Shown piece by piece: positions 44,216 through 53,345 of a DNA stretch of 53,703 nucleotides (within the stretch, counting starts at the first letter, position 1; each line of letters starts with the position of its first letter). Location of the stretch: contig NZ_FODY01000030.1 of assembly GCF_900110485.1 (NCBI RefSeq), positions 1-53,703 of the forward strand, in the 5' to 3' direction. The notes beneath the pieces are model-generated. The model was not told the DNA's origin and did not search any database. It saw only the letters and a list, made by a program, of their open reading frames with translations. The DNA is from Propionispora vibrioides. Lineage in GTDB: Bacteria; Bacillota; Negativicutes; Propionisporales; Propionisporaceae. A program made the translations under genes and the position numbers.

Positions 44216-47200
44216 ATGGATTTTGTTCATCTTCATGTACATACGGAATATAGTTTGCTTGATGGAGCCAGCCGGATCAAGGATTTGATCAAACGGGTGA
44301 AGGAACTTGGCATGACTTCTATTGCCATCACCGACCACGGTAGTATGTACGGCGTGGTTGATTTTTATAAAGCGGCAGTTAAGCAGGGGGTTAAGCCGAT
44401 TATTGGCTGCGAAGTGTATGTGGCGCCTCGCTCACGCCATGAGAAGACTGCTGTCGAGGGAGAAGCCTATTATCATTTGATTTTGCTGGCTGAAGATAAT
44501 GAAGGCTATCGTAATTTGTTGGAGTTGGTATCCCGGGCAAATACGGAAGGATTTTATTACAAACCGAGAGTCGACCGGGAGCTTTTGCGCACCTATCATA
44601 AGGGGCTTATTTGTCTTAGTGCCTGTATCGCCGGCGAGATACCTGCCCTGCTGCTGCGGGGGGATGTGTCGCGGGCCACGGACCTGGCAAAAGAGTACCG
44701 GGACATATTTGGACCCGATAATTTTTTCCTGGAATTGCAGGACCATGGTATACCGGAACAAAAACAGGTCAATCAGCAGTTGATTGATATGTCCCGTGAA
44801 CTAGGGATTGAACTGGTTGCCACCAATGATCTTCACTATATAAATAAAGAGGACGCCGAGTTTCACGACGTGTTGCTTTGCATCCAAATGGGAAAAACTG
44901 TAGATGATACGGCGCGTATGCGTTTTCCTTCGCCGGAATTTTATCTAAAAAGCACGCAGGAAATGGCCGACCTGTTTCCCGGCCACCCGGAGGCACTGAC
45001 CAACACTTGTAAGATTGCCGAGCGCTGCCAGGTCGATTTTGATTTTAATACTTTCCATCTGCCGGAATTTCCGGTGCCGGACGGGCTGACGGCCGATGCC
45101 TATTTGCGCCGGCTATGCCAGGAAAAATTGCCGCTTCGCTACGCTGATATTACGGAAGTAATTACTGAACGGCTGGTCTTTGAACTGGATGTCATTCAAA
45201 AAATGGGATATTCCAGCTACTTTTTGATTGTCTGGGATTTTATCAATTATGCCAGACAAAACAACATTCCGGTAGGGCCGGGCAGAGGTTCGGCGGCAGG
45301 CAGTATTGTCTCTTATCTTTTGGGGATAACGAATATTGATCCCCTGAAATACGGTCTGCTGTTTGAACGGTTTTTAAATCCTGAACGGGTAACCATGCCT
45401 GATATCGATATTGATTTTTGCTACGTTAAGCGCGGCAAGATTATTGAGTATGTGTCGGCACGTTATGGCGCGGACCGGGTAGCGCAGATTATTACCTTTG
45501 GTACCATGGCGGCTAAAGCTGCCATCCGGGACGTAGGCCGGGCGTTGAATATGTCCTATGGTGAAGTTGACCGGGTTGCCAAGCTGGTACCCAATGAGCT
45601 GGGCATTACGCTTAGTAAAGCACTGCAAAGCAGTACGGAATTGAAAGAAGCTTATCAGCAGGAACCGGCAGTGACCAAGCTGGTTGATCTGGCGATGGCG
45701 GTAGAAGGGCTGCCGCGTCATGCCTCCACTCATGCGGCCGGGTTGGTTATTGCAAAAGAACCGTTGACTCATTATGTGCCGCTGCAGAATTCGACCGAAG
45801 GATTTCTTACCACGCAATATGACAAAGACCGGGTTGAAGAGATCGGGCTATTAAAGATGGATTTGCTGGGGTTGCGTACCTTGACTGTTATTGGTGATGC
45901 ATTGACCCTTCTGAGTGAAAATCGGAATATTCACATTGATATAGACAACATTCCGCTTGTCGATCAGGCAGTCAATGAAATGCTGGCCAGCGGCGATACG
46001 GCCGGCGTGTTTCAGATGGAATCAGGCGGCATGACCAACCTGGTAAAAGACTTAAAACCGGAGAGCTTTGACGACCTGATCCCGCTGGTTGCCCTGTACC
46101 GTCCCGGTCCTCTGGGCAGTGGTATGGTTACCGACTTTATTGAGGGCCGCCATGGCAAAAAGAAGGTTACTTACCTGCATCCACGGCTGGAGACGATACT
46201 GAAGGATACCTTCGGCGTTATTCTCTATCAGGAACAGGTTATGCAAATCGCCTCCGAACTGGCGGGTTTTTCACTGGGACAGGCTGATTTGCTCCGGCGC
46301 GCCATGGGCAAGAAGAAGCACGAAGTGCTGGCTGCACAGCGCGAGAACTTTATGAAAGGTGCCCGTGAACGGGGAATTGACGATAAGCTGGCGACGGAGA
46401 TTTTCGATCTGATGGCCCATTTCGCCGATTACGGATTCAATAAGTCCCATAGCGCCGCCTATGCCTTGGTTGCCTATCAGACCGCTTATTTAAAGGCTCA
46501 TTATCCTTGTGAGTTTATGGCGGCGTTACTATCCAGTGTCATGGGCACGAATGATAAGGTGGGCTTCTATATTGAAGAATGCCGGCGGATGGGAATTCGC
46601 ATTCTGCCGCCGGATATCAACGCCAGTCTGGCCGGCTTCAGCGTAGATGACAAGGATATCCGCTTTGGTCTGGCGGGAGTAAAAAATGTAGGGGAAAACG
46701 CTATCAATAACTTATTATCTGCCCGCCAAAAGGGCGGAAAGTTTATTTCGCTGGTTGACTTTTGCACTCGGGTGGATATGAGGGTGGTCAATAAACGGGT
46801 TATTGAAAGTCTGATTAAATGTGGTGCCTTTGATTCGCTAGGCGCCAAACGATCCCAGCTTCTTCAGGTATTGGAAAAGGCGGTGGATGTTGCCGCAGGC
46901 CGCCAGAAAGATCAGGCCAGCGGCCAGCTGGGTTTATTTGGGGAAGAAACGCTTCAGCATGTTGATTCTGTCGCATTGCCGCCGATGGAAGAACTGGCCT
47001 TGGATCAATTGCTGGCCTATGAAAAAGAAATGATAGGTTTTTATGTTACGGGGCATCCTTTAGATAAATACCGCGATAAGATGAAATCCTTGGTGCCGAT
47101 CAGCCAGCTTGCCGATTGCCCCGACGGTAAAGTACTAAAACTAGCCGGTCTTATTAGCAGCGCTAAGCGGATCAATACAAAAAGTGGTGACATGATGTGC

Positions 47201-47605
47201 TTTCTGACGCTGGAGGACTTTACCGGCCAGGTAGAAGTGATTGTTTTTCCCCGTCTCTTTCAGCGAAAGGGAGCCATTCTTGCCATGGATATGCCTGTGG
47301 CGGTCATTGGAAAAGTCAACAACAATGAAGAAAGCAGTAAAGTCATCGCGGAAGATGTCGTGCTACTGGACCAATTCGGTCCTGAGGTGAGAGTTAAAAT
47401 CCGCAAAGAGCAAGAAAATCCAGAAGTATTTGCTGACTTGAAAAAGGTGTTTGCCAATTTTCACGGTTCGGCGGTTGTTTATTTGCACTTGGTTGACAGC
47501 CGGCGTGTGATTAAAACCGAGCCGCAATATTGGATTGACCCTTCACCGGATGCGACAAAGGCCATTGAAGCTGTCTTGGGCGATCAGGTTGTGAATATTA
47601 TTTGA
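44216..47605 (+). CDS. dnaE: DNA polymerase III subunit alpha (DnaE)
   Basis: This replicative polymerase subunit has 1129 aa. The PHP domain opens it (FVHLHVHTEYSLLDGA). The polymerase active site has MPDIDIDF near 400 and GPGRGSAAGSIVSYLLG near 360. A helix-hairpin-helix region near 800-900 and an OB fold near 985-1060 follow. This is the DnaE type, not PolC. AAAAGGTGATATTC precedes the ATG at 44216; upstream in-frame codons lack a site. It follows a 414-bp intergenic region with a palindrome. Confidence 0.96.
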   Translation: MDFVHLHVHTEYSLLDGASRIKDLIKRVKELGMTSIAITDHGSMYGVVDFYKAAVKQGVKPIIGCEVYVAPRSRHEKTAVEGEAYYHLILLAEDNEGYRNLLELVSRANTEGFYYKPRVDRELLRTYHKGLICLSACIAGEIPALLLRGDVSRATDLAKEYRDIFGPDNFFLELQDHGIPEQKQVNQQLIDMSRELGIELVATNDLHYINKEDAEFHDVLLCIQMGKTVDDTARMRFPSPEFYLKSTQEMADLFPGHPEALTNTCKIAERCQVDFDFNTFHLPEFPVPDGLTADAYLRRLCQEKLPLRYADITEVITERLVFELDVIQKMGYSSYFLIVWDFINYARQNNIPVGPGRGSAAGSIVSYLLGITNIDPLKYGLLFERFLNPERVTMPDIDIDFCYVKRGKIIEYVSARYGADRVAQIITFGTMAAKAAIRDVGRALNMSYGEVDRVAKLVPNELGITLSKALQSSTELKEAYQQEPAVTKLVDLAMAVEGLPRHASTHAAGLVIAKEPLTHYVPLQNSTEGFLTTQYDKDRVEEIGLLKMDLLGLRTLTVIGDALTLLSENRNIHIDIDNIPLVDQAVNEMLASGDTAGVFQMESGGMTNLVKDLKPESFDDLIPLVALYRPGPLGSGMVTDFIEGRHGKKKVTYLHPRLETILKDTFGVILYQEQVMQIASELAGFSLGQADLLRRAMGKKKHEVLAAQRENFMKGARERGIDDKLATEIFDLMAHFADYGFNKSHSAAYALVAYQTAYLKAHYPCEFMAALLSSVMGTNDKVGFYIEECRRMGIRILPPDINASLAGFSVDDKDIRFGLAGVKNVGENAINNLLSARQKGGKFISLVDFCTRVDMRVVNKRVIESLIKCGAFDSLGAKRSQLLQVLEKAVDVAAGRQKDQASGQLGLFGEETLQHVDSVALPPMEELALDQLLAYEKEMIGFYVTGHPLDKYRDKMKSLVPISQLADCPDGKVLKLAGLISSAKRINTKSGDMMCFLTLEDFTGQVEVIVFPRLFQRKGAILAMDMPVAVIGKVNNNEESSKVIAEDVVLLDQFGPEVRVKIRKEQENPEVFADLKKVFANFHGSAVVYLHLVDSRRVIKTEPQYWIDPSPDATKAIEAVLGDQVVNII

Positions 47606-47701
47606 TAAAAGATGTTTTATTGCAGAAATATAAGTAGATTTTTGTGGAATCATTTCAGTGAGTGATGATATAATTGACAATTGTAAAAGGGAAAAAGGAC
47701 C

Positions 47702-48493
47702 ATGAAAATCATAGTATGTGTCAAACAAGTGCCTTTGACCGGTGATGTCGCCCTTCATCCTGAGAAGTATACGTTGCTGCGGCAAAGTGCCTTGGGGATG
47801 TTGAATCCTTATGATAAAGAAGCTTTGGAAACGGCATTGGCTTTGCGGGAAAAACATGGCGGCCAGGTATATGCCTTATCCATGGGGCCTGAACAGGCCC
47901 GGGAAATCCTTCGTGAGTGTCTGGCTATGGGGGCTGATGCGGCTGTTTTGCTAAGTGATCCTTGTTTTAGCGGCTCAGATACGCTGGCGACCAGTTATAT
48001 CCTGGCTGCCGGTGTACGTAAACTTGGCGGGTCGAATCTGATTCTTTGCGGACAGTGCGCTCTGGATGGCAACACGGCGCAGGTTGGCCCTGAGTTGGCG
48101 GCACAATTGGATTTTGTGCAAATTACCAGGGGGATTAATATTGATATAGAAGGCGATATTCTTACCGTTCAACGTAAAGCAGAGAATGGCTTGGAATGGC
48201 TTACCGCTTCGCTGCCGGCTCTGGTCACAATCTCGCAGGCACCGCAAAGTCCCCGGTCGCCGACTGTTAAGGGAGCAATTAGGGCTAGAAACCAAGAGAT
48301 CACTGCCTGGAATGCAGCCGATTTGGCGGTTTCCCAAAATTCTACCGGTATCAGCGGGTCGCCGACCAGGGTGCGCCGCATTACTACCCCTTTTATCGAT
48401 ACTACAGTGCCTTGCCAACTGATTACCGAACAGACGCCGGAACAGTCGGCCCGGGTGTTAATCGGAAAGTTGCGCGAAAATCGTATTCTTTAA
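47702..48493 (+). CDS. etfB: Electron transfer flavoprotein beta subunit
   Basis: This AMP- and flavin-binding subunit has 263 aa. IIVCVKQVP opens it, LNPYDKEALETALALREKHGG near 37 and GADAAVLLSDPCFSGSDTLATSYILA near 80 (in parts) follow, and ILCGQCALDGNTAQVGPELAAQLD is near 118. This matches ETF beta including the region that contacts AMP. It is followed by etfA at 59 bp. No acyl-CoA dehydrogenase or crotonase gene is adjacent. Whether it bifurcates electrons cannot be told from this reading. Confidence 0.94.
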   Translation: MKIIVCVKQVPLTGDVALHPEKYTLLRQSALGMLNPYDKEALETALALREKHGGQVYALSMGPEQAREILRECLAMGADAAVLLSDPCFSGSDTLATSYILAAGVRKLGGSNLILCGQCALDGNTAQVGPELAAQLDFVQITRGINIDIEGDILTVQRKAENGLEWLTASLPALVTISQAPQSPRSPTVKGAIRARNQEITAWNAADLAVSQNSTGISGSPTRVRRITTPFIDTTVPCQLITEQTPEQSARVLIGKLRENRIL

Positions 48494-48552
48494 TAGATAT
48501 TTGCGAATGAATTTGCTAAGATGTAGGTAGCTTATGAGGAGTCAAGGCCATA

Positions 48553-49560
48553 ATGGACATAGATGGTACTAACAAAAGCTGTTCTTCGGACATTTGGGTC
48601 TTTATTGAACAAGCCGACAACAAGCCGAAAGAAGTCAGCTGTGAATTATTGGGACAAGCCCGCAGGCTTGCTGCTCGGATGAAGCTGACGGTAGCCGCCG
48701 TAGTCATTGGTCATGGTGTGAACCAGGTGGCCAGAGAGGCGATCGCTTTCGGTGCCGACAAAATTTTCTTAGTCGACGGACCGGAATATGAGCATTACTC
48801 CACAGATGCCTTTTCGGCTGTTTGCACTAAGTTAATTTATACATATAAACCTGCAGTATTTCTCTTGGGGTCAACAGAGGTTGGCCGTGATTTGGCGCCG
48901 CGTGTTGCCTGTCGGGTGAAAACCGGGCTGATAGCGGATTGCACTGGAATCTATTTTGCCGCTGATGATAAACAGCTTATCTGGACGCGTCCCGCCTATG
49001 GGGAGGCTGTCGTAGCGGAGGTTGTTTGTCCGGAACGCCGTCCTCAAATGGGAACGGTCCGGCCGCAAGTCTTTGAGCTTCCGGTAAGAGACGCTTGTCG
49101 GTTGGGTGAAATCATTCAAGTAGATAGTCCGGTTCGTTTTAACGAGATTCGTACATTGATTGTAAAAACTCTGGAGGAACAATTCAGAAATAATTCGTTA
49201 AAAGAAGCGGACATAGTCGTTGCAGGTGGACGAGGAGTTGGGAATGTAAAACAGTTTTTGTTGATAGAGACGCTGGCTAAGAAGTTAGGCGGTGTGGTGG
49301 GGGCCTCGCGGGCCGCCGTAGATGAGGGCTGGAGTGACCCGGCCTGTCAGATAGGACAAACGGGTCAGATTATTAAACCGAAATTATATATTGCCTGCGG
49401 AATTTCCGGATCCGTGCACCATCTTGCCGGAATTGCGGCGGCAAAGACGGTTGTGGCGATAAACAAAGATCCTAAAGCGCCTATTTTTAAGCGGGCTCAT
49501 TATGGGATAGTCGGTGAGGTCGAACAAGTTATTCCTGCCTTAATTGAACAACTATCCTGA
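48553..49560 (+). CDS. etfA: Electron transfer flavoprotein alpha subunit
   Basis: This FAD-binding subunit has 335 aa. It has the alpha-subunit N-terminal domain (DIWVFIEQADNKPKEVSCELLGQARRLA, in parts) and the C-terminal FAD signature with VVAGGRGVGN near 218, VGASRAAVDEGW near 247 and IACGISGSVHHLAGI near 278. GAGGAGTCAAGGCC precedes the ATG. It lacks an N-terminal ferredoxin domain. It forms a heterodimer with etfB and passes electrons from a dehydrogenase to a quinone or to another acceptor. Confidence 0.95.
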   Translation: MDIDGTNKSCSSDIWVFIEQADNKPKEVSCELLGQARRLAARMKLTVAAVVIGHGVNQVAREAIAFGADKIFLVDGPEYEHYSTDAFSAVCTKLIYTYKPAVFLLGSTEVGRDLAPRVACRVKTGLIADCTGIYFAADDKQLIWTRPAYGEAVVAEVVCPERRPQMGTVRPQVFELPVRDACRLGEIIQVDSPVRFNEIRTLIVKTLEEQFRNNSLKEADIVVAGGRGVGNVKQFLLIETLAKKLGGVVGASRAAVDEGWSDPACQIGQTGQIIKPKLYIACGISGSVHHLAGIAAAKTVVAINKDPKAPIFKRAHYGIVGEVEQVIPALIEQLS

Positions 49561-49693
49561 TTTGTCATCGATATGTTCGCAATATTTCCGGTAAAAAGGG
49601 GAAGTAAGCAGGAATACTGTTTACTATGGAGAAAAGCATTTTATATATTTAGTTATTCAGCTAGCTAAGCTGTAATTGGTAGGAGGCGGCAAT

Positions 49694-49894
49694 ATGTGGA
49701 TAGCCATATATATAGCAGCTAATCGCGCTCAGGCCGAGATGTTAAAAAATTTGTTGTGCAACGAAGGCATTCTTGCTAATGCCAGACCCACCGGAGTAGC
49801 ATCAGCCCTCGGTGATGGGATGTACGAAATATTAGTATTAGAATCGGAAGCGGATGAAGCTCATGCCGTTCTCTGTCAACATGCGGTGAAATAA
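49694..49894 (+). CDS. DUF2007-like protein
   Basis: This 66-aa protein has the DUF2007 pattern (putative signal-transducing, ferredoxin-like fold): WIAIYIAANRAQAEMLKNLLCNEGILANAR, then YEILVLESEADEAHAVL (in parts). The function is unknown. AGGAGGCGGCAAT precedes the ATG at 49694. It lies 69 bp upstream of pyk in the same direction and is probably cotranscribed. Confidence 0.82.
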   Translation: MWIAIYIAANRAQAEMLKNLLCNEGILANARPTGVASALGDGMYEILVLESEADEAHAVLCQHAVK

Positions 49895-49963
49895 TTAAAG
49901 AATATTTTTAGTGCGAATAGTTTGAGATTTTTACGTTAAAGATTACTTGAGGAGAGTGTGTAT

Positions 49964-51718
49964 ATGTTAAAAAAGACAAAGATTATCTGTACAATGGGAC
50001 CGAGTACAGAAAAGGCCGGTATTTTGGAAAATATGATGGAAGCGGGAATGAATGTCGCCAGATTCAATTTTTCGCATGGCAACCATCAGGAACATGCCGA
50101 ACGTATTCAATATGTGCGTGCAACGGCAGCAAAAACCGGTAAGACGATTGCTTTGCTGTTAGATACAAAAGGGCCTGAAATGCGCCTGGGTATGTTTGCC
50201 GAAGGTAAAGTAAAATTAGTTGAAGGACAAACCTTTGTCCTGACAAGTGAGGAAATTCTGGGGACTACGGAACGGGCTATGGTTAATCACAGCATGCTGC
50301 CGCAGGAAGTTTCTCCGGGCAACCAAATCCTTTTGGCCGACGGCCTGGTTTGTCTCAATGTGGAGGCTGTTAAAGGAAACGATATTATTACCACCGTACT
50401 GAACTCCGGTGAAATCGGCGACCGCAAAAGAGTGGCTGCTCCCGGCGTAAGCCTTAATCTGCCGTTCTTATCCGACAAGGATGTTTTGGACATTCAATTC
50501 GGTATTGAACAAAATATGGACTTTATCGCCGCTTCTTTTGTACAGCGGGCGGCTGATGTGCTTGCTATCCGCAAGGTGCTGGAAAATGCCAAAGCGCAGA
50601 TGGATATCGTTGCGAAAATTGAAAATGCGGAAGGCGTAAAAAATATTGATGAAATATTGAAAGTTGCCGACGGCATTATGGTGGCTCGCGGTGATTTGGG
50701 TGTGGAAATTCCGGCCGAAGATGTTCCGGTAGTGCAAAAACGTATCATTGAAAAATGCAATAAAGCTGGAAAACCAGTTATTACGGCTACCCAAATGCTA
50801 GAGTCCATGATCAATAATCCGCGTCCTACCCGGGCGGAAGCCAGTGATATTGCCAATGCCATTATGGATGGCAGCGATTGCATTATGCTCAGTGGCGAAA
50901 CCGCACAGGGCAAGTATCCGGTGGAAGCGGTGGAAACCATGGCCCGTATTGCGCTACGTATTGAGGCCGCTTTGAATTATTCCTCCATTTTGTTGGCCAA
51001 GGGAATTGTACCACAGCGTACAACTACCGATGCAATCAGTCATGCAACCGTACAAATTGGTCATGAGCTGGGGGCGGCGGCCATCATTACCTCCACTCAG
51101 TTCGGTCACACGGCGCGGATGGTGTCCAAGTACCGGCCGTCGGCCAATATTGTTGCCGTAACGCCTTTTGAAAAGACCATGCGCCGGCTTATGCTGTTGT
51201 GGGGCGTTATTCCGGTACTGGGGGTTACCTCTGAAAACAGTGATGAAATGGTAAATAATGCGGTGCAGTACGCATTGGCCGCCGGTGCGGTTAACGATGG
51301 TGATTTAGTAGTTTTGACCGCCGGTGTTCCAGCCGGTATGACCGGTACGACCAATATGATCAGGGTTCATATCGTGGGCAATATTCTGCTCCGCGGCACA
51401 GGCATCGGACAAAAGGCAGTTACGGGAAGAATCTGCATTGCCACCTCGATCAATGACGTTCAAAATAAATTGCAGCCCGGTGATATTCTGGTTGTCCATA
51501 GCATTGATGAAGAAACCGCACCTTATGCTTCGAAAGCTGCTGCTATTGTGGCTGTGGAAGGCGGACTCACCTCGCAGGCCGCCATTGTTGGCATTAGCTA
51601 TAGTATACCAGTGATTGTCGGTGTAGATGGTGCTACCGACCGCTTGCACGATGGTTCGACCGTTACGGTGGACGCTGGCAGGGGACTGGTATTCCAGGGA
51701 GAAATAAACGCACGATAA
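49964..51718 (+). CDS. pyk: Pyruvate kinase with C-terminal PEP-utiliser-like domain
   Basis: It converts phosphoenolpyruvate and ADP to pyruvate and ATP. The 584-aa protein has the classical kinase: TKIICTMGPS, MNVARFNFSHGNHQEH, MVARGDLGVEIP and KPVITATQMLESMI. It also has the extra C-terminal domain of Firmicute enzymes from about 475. That domain normally contains TSHAA; here it reads GGLTSQAAIVG, with His replaced by Gln, consistent with a non-phosphotransfer structural role. ATG at 49964, after GAGGAGAG. A GTG two codons earlier is too close to the site. Confidence 0.96.
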   Translation: MLKKTKIICTMGPSTEKAGILENMMEAGMNVARFNFSHGNHQEHAERIQYVRATAAKTGKTIALLLDTKGPEMRLGMFAEGKVKLVEGQTFVLTSEEILGTTERAMVNHSMLPQEVSPGNQILLADGLVCLNVEAVKGNDIITTVLNSGEIGDRKRVAAPGVSLNLPFLSDKDVLDIQFGIEQNMDFIAASFVQRAADVLAIRKVLENAKAQMDIVAKIENAEGVKNIDEILKVADGIMVARGDLGVEIPAEDVPVVQKRIIEKCNKAGKPVITATQMLESMINNPRPTRAEASDIANAIMDGSDCIMLSGETAQGKYPVEAVETMARIALRIEAALNYSSILLAKGIVPQRTTTDAISHATVQIGHELGAAAIITSTQFGHTARMVSKYRPSANIVAVTPFEKTMRRLMLLWGVIPVLGVTSENSDEMVNNAVQYALAAGAVNDGDLVVLTAGVPAGMTGTTNMIRVHIVGNILLRGTGIGQKAVTGRICIATSINDVQNKLQPGDILVVHSIDEETAPYASKAAAIVAVEGGLTSQAAIVGISYSIPVIVGVDGATDRLHDGSTVTVDAGRGLVFQGEINAR

Positions 51719-51739
51719 AAGTAAACTAAGTAATAGATT

Positions 51740-51772
51740 GTCAGCCCGGAATTTGGTTTCGGGCTGACTCTT
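51740..51772 (+). terminator. Terminator of pyk
   Basis: GTCAGCCCG (51740-51748) pairs with CGGGCTGAC (51760-51768), followed by TCTTTA. The T tail is short. Confidence 0.75.
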
Positions 51773-51788
51773 TAGTAAAGAGAATCTG

Positions 51789-53189
51789 ATGAGGGTGGGG
51801 GCGGTTATGTCGGCCGTGTGGATAGTAGCATTGCTATGCAGCGTTTTTACAGTTTGTTTTATTGCGCTCTTCTACATACGGTTTATGCGTTTGGAACGGC
51901 GTATAGAACGTGTGGCAGCAGCGCTGTCTGGTAAAAAAACGAAACGGCAAGTCTCCCGAAGTTTGTCTAAAGTTTACGGCTTTATTAATGAAGGCATGAT
52001 CAGGGAGAATGATATTATTGTCTATAAGGCTGCGGAATTGCTCAAGACAGCCTATGCAGAAGGGATGCTACGCAGTGATGAGCCTATCCGCTTGATGGGT
52101 ATTGTTGTCAAGGCAATTCATGCCGGTCGGTATAATGCTGCTGCTGCTTTACTGAATACCTTCCGCCCCATGCTTTTGCAGTTGCCGGCGCAGCATTTTC
52201 CGGTGATTGCGGAGCAGTTTGTATTGATTGCAGTCGTTGCCTTTCGTGCTAGGCAACATTTTTTTATTTCCCGCATTGCGGATTATGTATTTTTCATTTT
52301 GCAAAATAAAAGTCTTGTGAAGGCTAATGCCTCTCACATTTTTGATATTTTGCGGGTTTTGAAGGTGTTAGGTTTACTGGCTTTACGGCGAAAAGATTTT
52401 TCGTTATTTCGGGAAATCTGTAAATGCTGGAGTGAAAACCTGCTTACTTATGAAGAACATGAGGTTACACAGGCTGTTTTGCAGGTTTGGACAGCCTGGC
52501 TGCATCGGATTGTCAAAGTAGAAAACCAGGACATGTTTGATTTGATGGTAGAGGGAACCTGGCAACTTTTCCGGGCGGGGCGGCTAACCGATGAGGATAT
52601 CAATTATTTGGTCTTGGAATGGCATAAGCAAGCGGGTATTGCTTGCTTGAATCCTTACAATCCGCTTGCTGTGGGAATTTTGCGGTTCATGTTACAACTG
52701 GCTGAAGCAAAAGCTGATTTGTCGCTTTGGACCTTAATCATCCGTCAGACGGCCCAAGTGATAAAAACAGCTATTGTCCAACGCAGTTTCAGGGATGCAT
52801 TTTGTGTGTTTGTGCCCTTATTGGACGCGGGTCGTAAGCTTTTTATTATGGAAGTAAAATTTGGCGAATATTCCGATGGATTTCGTCAGCAGGTATTGTT
52901 CCAAATCCTGAAAGAATGCGTAATGCTGGTGGCTTATGTTGCGCGGCAGGATTACACTGTTTTGCAAGGAGAGTGCATCAGGCAACTCAGAGCGTGGTGG
53001 CTTGAGATTCCCGAGTATAGTGGGCGAAGAAAAACAATTTCAAAATTTTGTCAGCTTCTTTTTGCCTATTGGACTAAGACCCATCATAGACAGGCTAAAA
53101 AAGAGAGAACGGCAAACGACCCGCTCCTGGAACCGCAGTTCTTGACTGAACGAGAGAAGGAACTGTTCTTTTTTCTAAGGAGCTACTGA
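51789..53189 (+). CDS. Large membrane-anchored helical protein, unknown
   Basis: This 466-aa protein has one N-terminal membrane span at about 8-30 (VWIVALLCSVFTVCFIALFY) and a basic stop-transfer (RFMRLERRIERV). About 420 cytoplasmic residues follow, rich in helices with Leu/Ala/Phe and tetratricopeptide- or HEAT-like spacing, but no repeat I can name. The start could be ATG 51789 or ATG 51807, which has the better GGTGGGGG site. The last codon and TGA lie at the left end of palindromic copy C, so the native C-terminus may have been longer or different. Confidence 0.65.
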   Translation: MRVGAVMSAVWIVALLCSVFTVCFIALFYIRFMRLERRIERVAAALSGKKTKRQVSRSLSKVYGFINEGMIRENDIIVYKAAELLKTAYAEGMLRSDEPIRLMGIVVKAIHAGRYNAAAALLNTFRPMLLQLPAQHFPVIAEQFVLIAVVAFRARQHFFISRIADYVFFILQNKSLVKANASHIFDILRVLKVLGLLALRRKDFSLFREICKCWSENLLTYEEHEVTQAVLQVWTAWLHRIVKVENQDMFDLMVEGTWQLFRAGRLTDEDINYLVLEWHKQAGIACLNPYNPLAVGILRFMLQLAEAKADLSLWTLIIRQTAQVIKTAIVQRSFRDAFCVFVPLLDAGRKLFIMEVKFGEYSDGFRQQVLFQILKECVMLVAYVARQDYTVLQGECIRQLRAWWLEIPEYSGRRKTISKFCQLLFAYWTKTHHRQAKKERTANDPLLEPQFLTEREKELFFFLRSY

Positions 53190-53345
53190 TTAATTCGCAC
53201 TGAGCGTCCTGAAGGATCTTTTTCCGTTTGGCTCTGTCAGCAAAACCTTGCAACTGCAACAGCCCAATGATTCCTGCAGTTTTGCTTGCTTGCCAGATAA
53301 AAAATCTCTAATCAGGCCGGCAAGATCATTAAATCAGCGGTTCCT
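53179..53345. repeat. Palindromic element family 1, copy C
   Basis: This 167-bp copy is in the same orientation as copy A. Its left end is CTACTGATTAATTCGCACTG and its right end CATTAAATCAGCGGTTCC. Shared blocks are GTCAGCAAAACCTTG and TTTTGCTTGCTTGCC. It overlaps the stop codon of the gene at 51789-53189 and directly abuts the IS3-like element. Confidence 0.78.

Noticed and set aside
43969-44253. 94-codon frame before dnaE
   Set aside because: It runs through the nested palindrome and overlaps the dnaE start in another frame.
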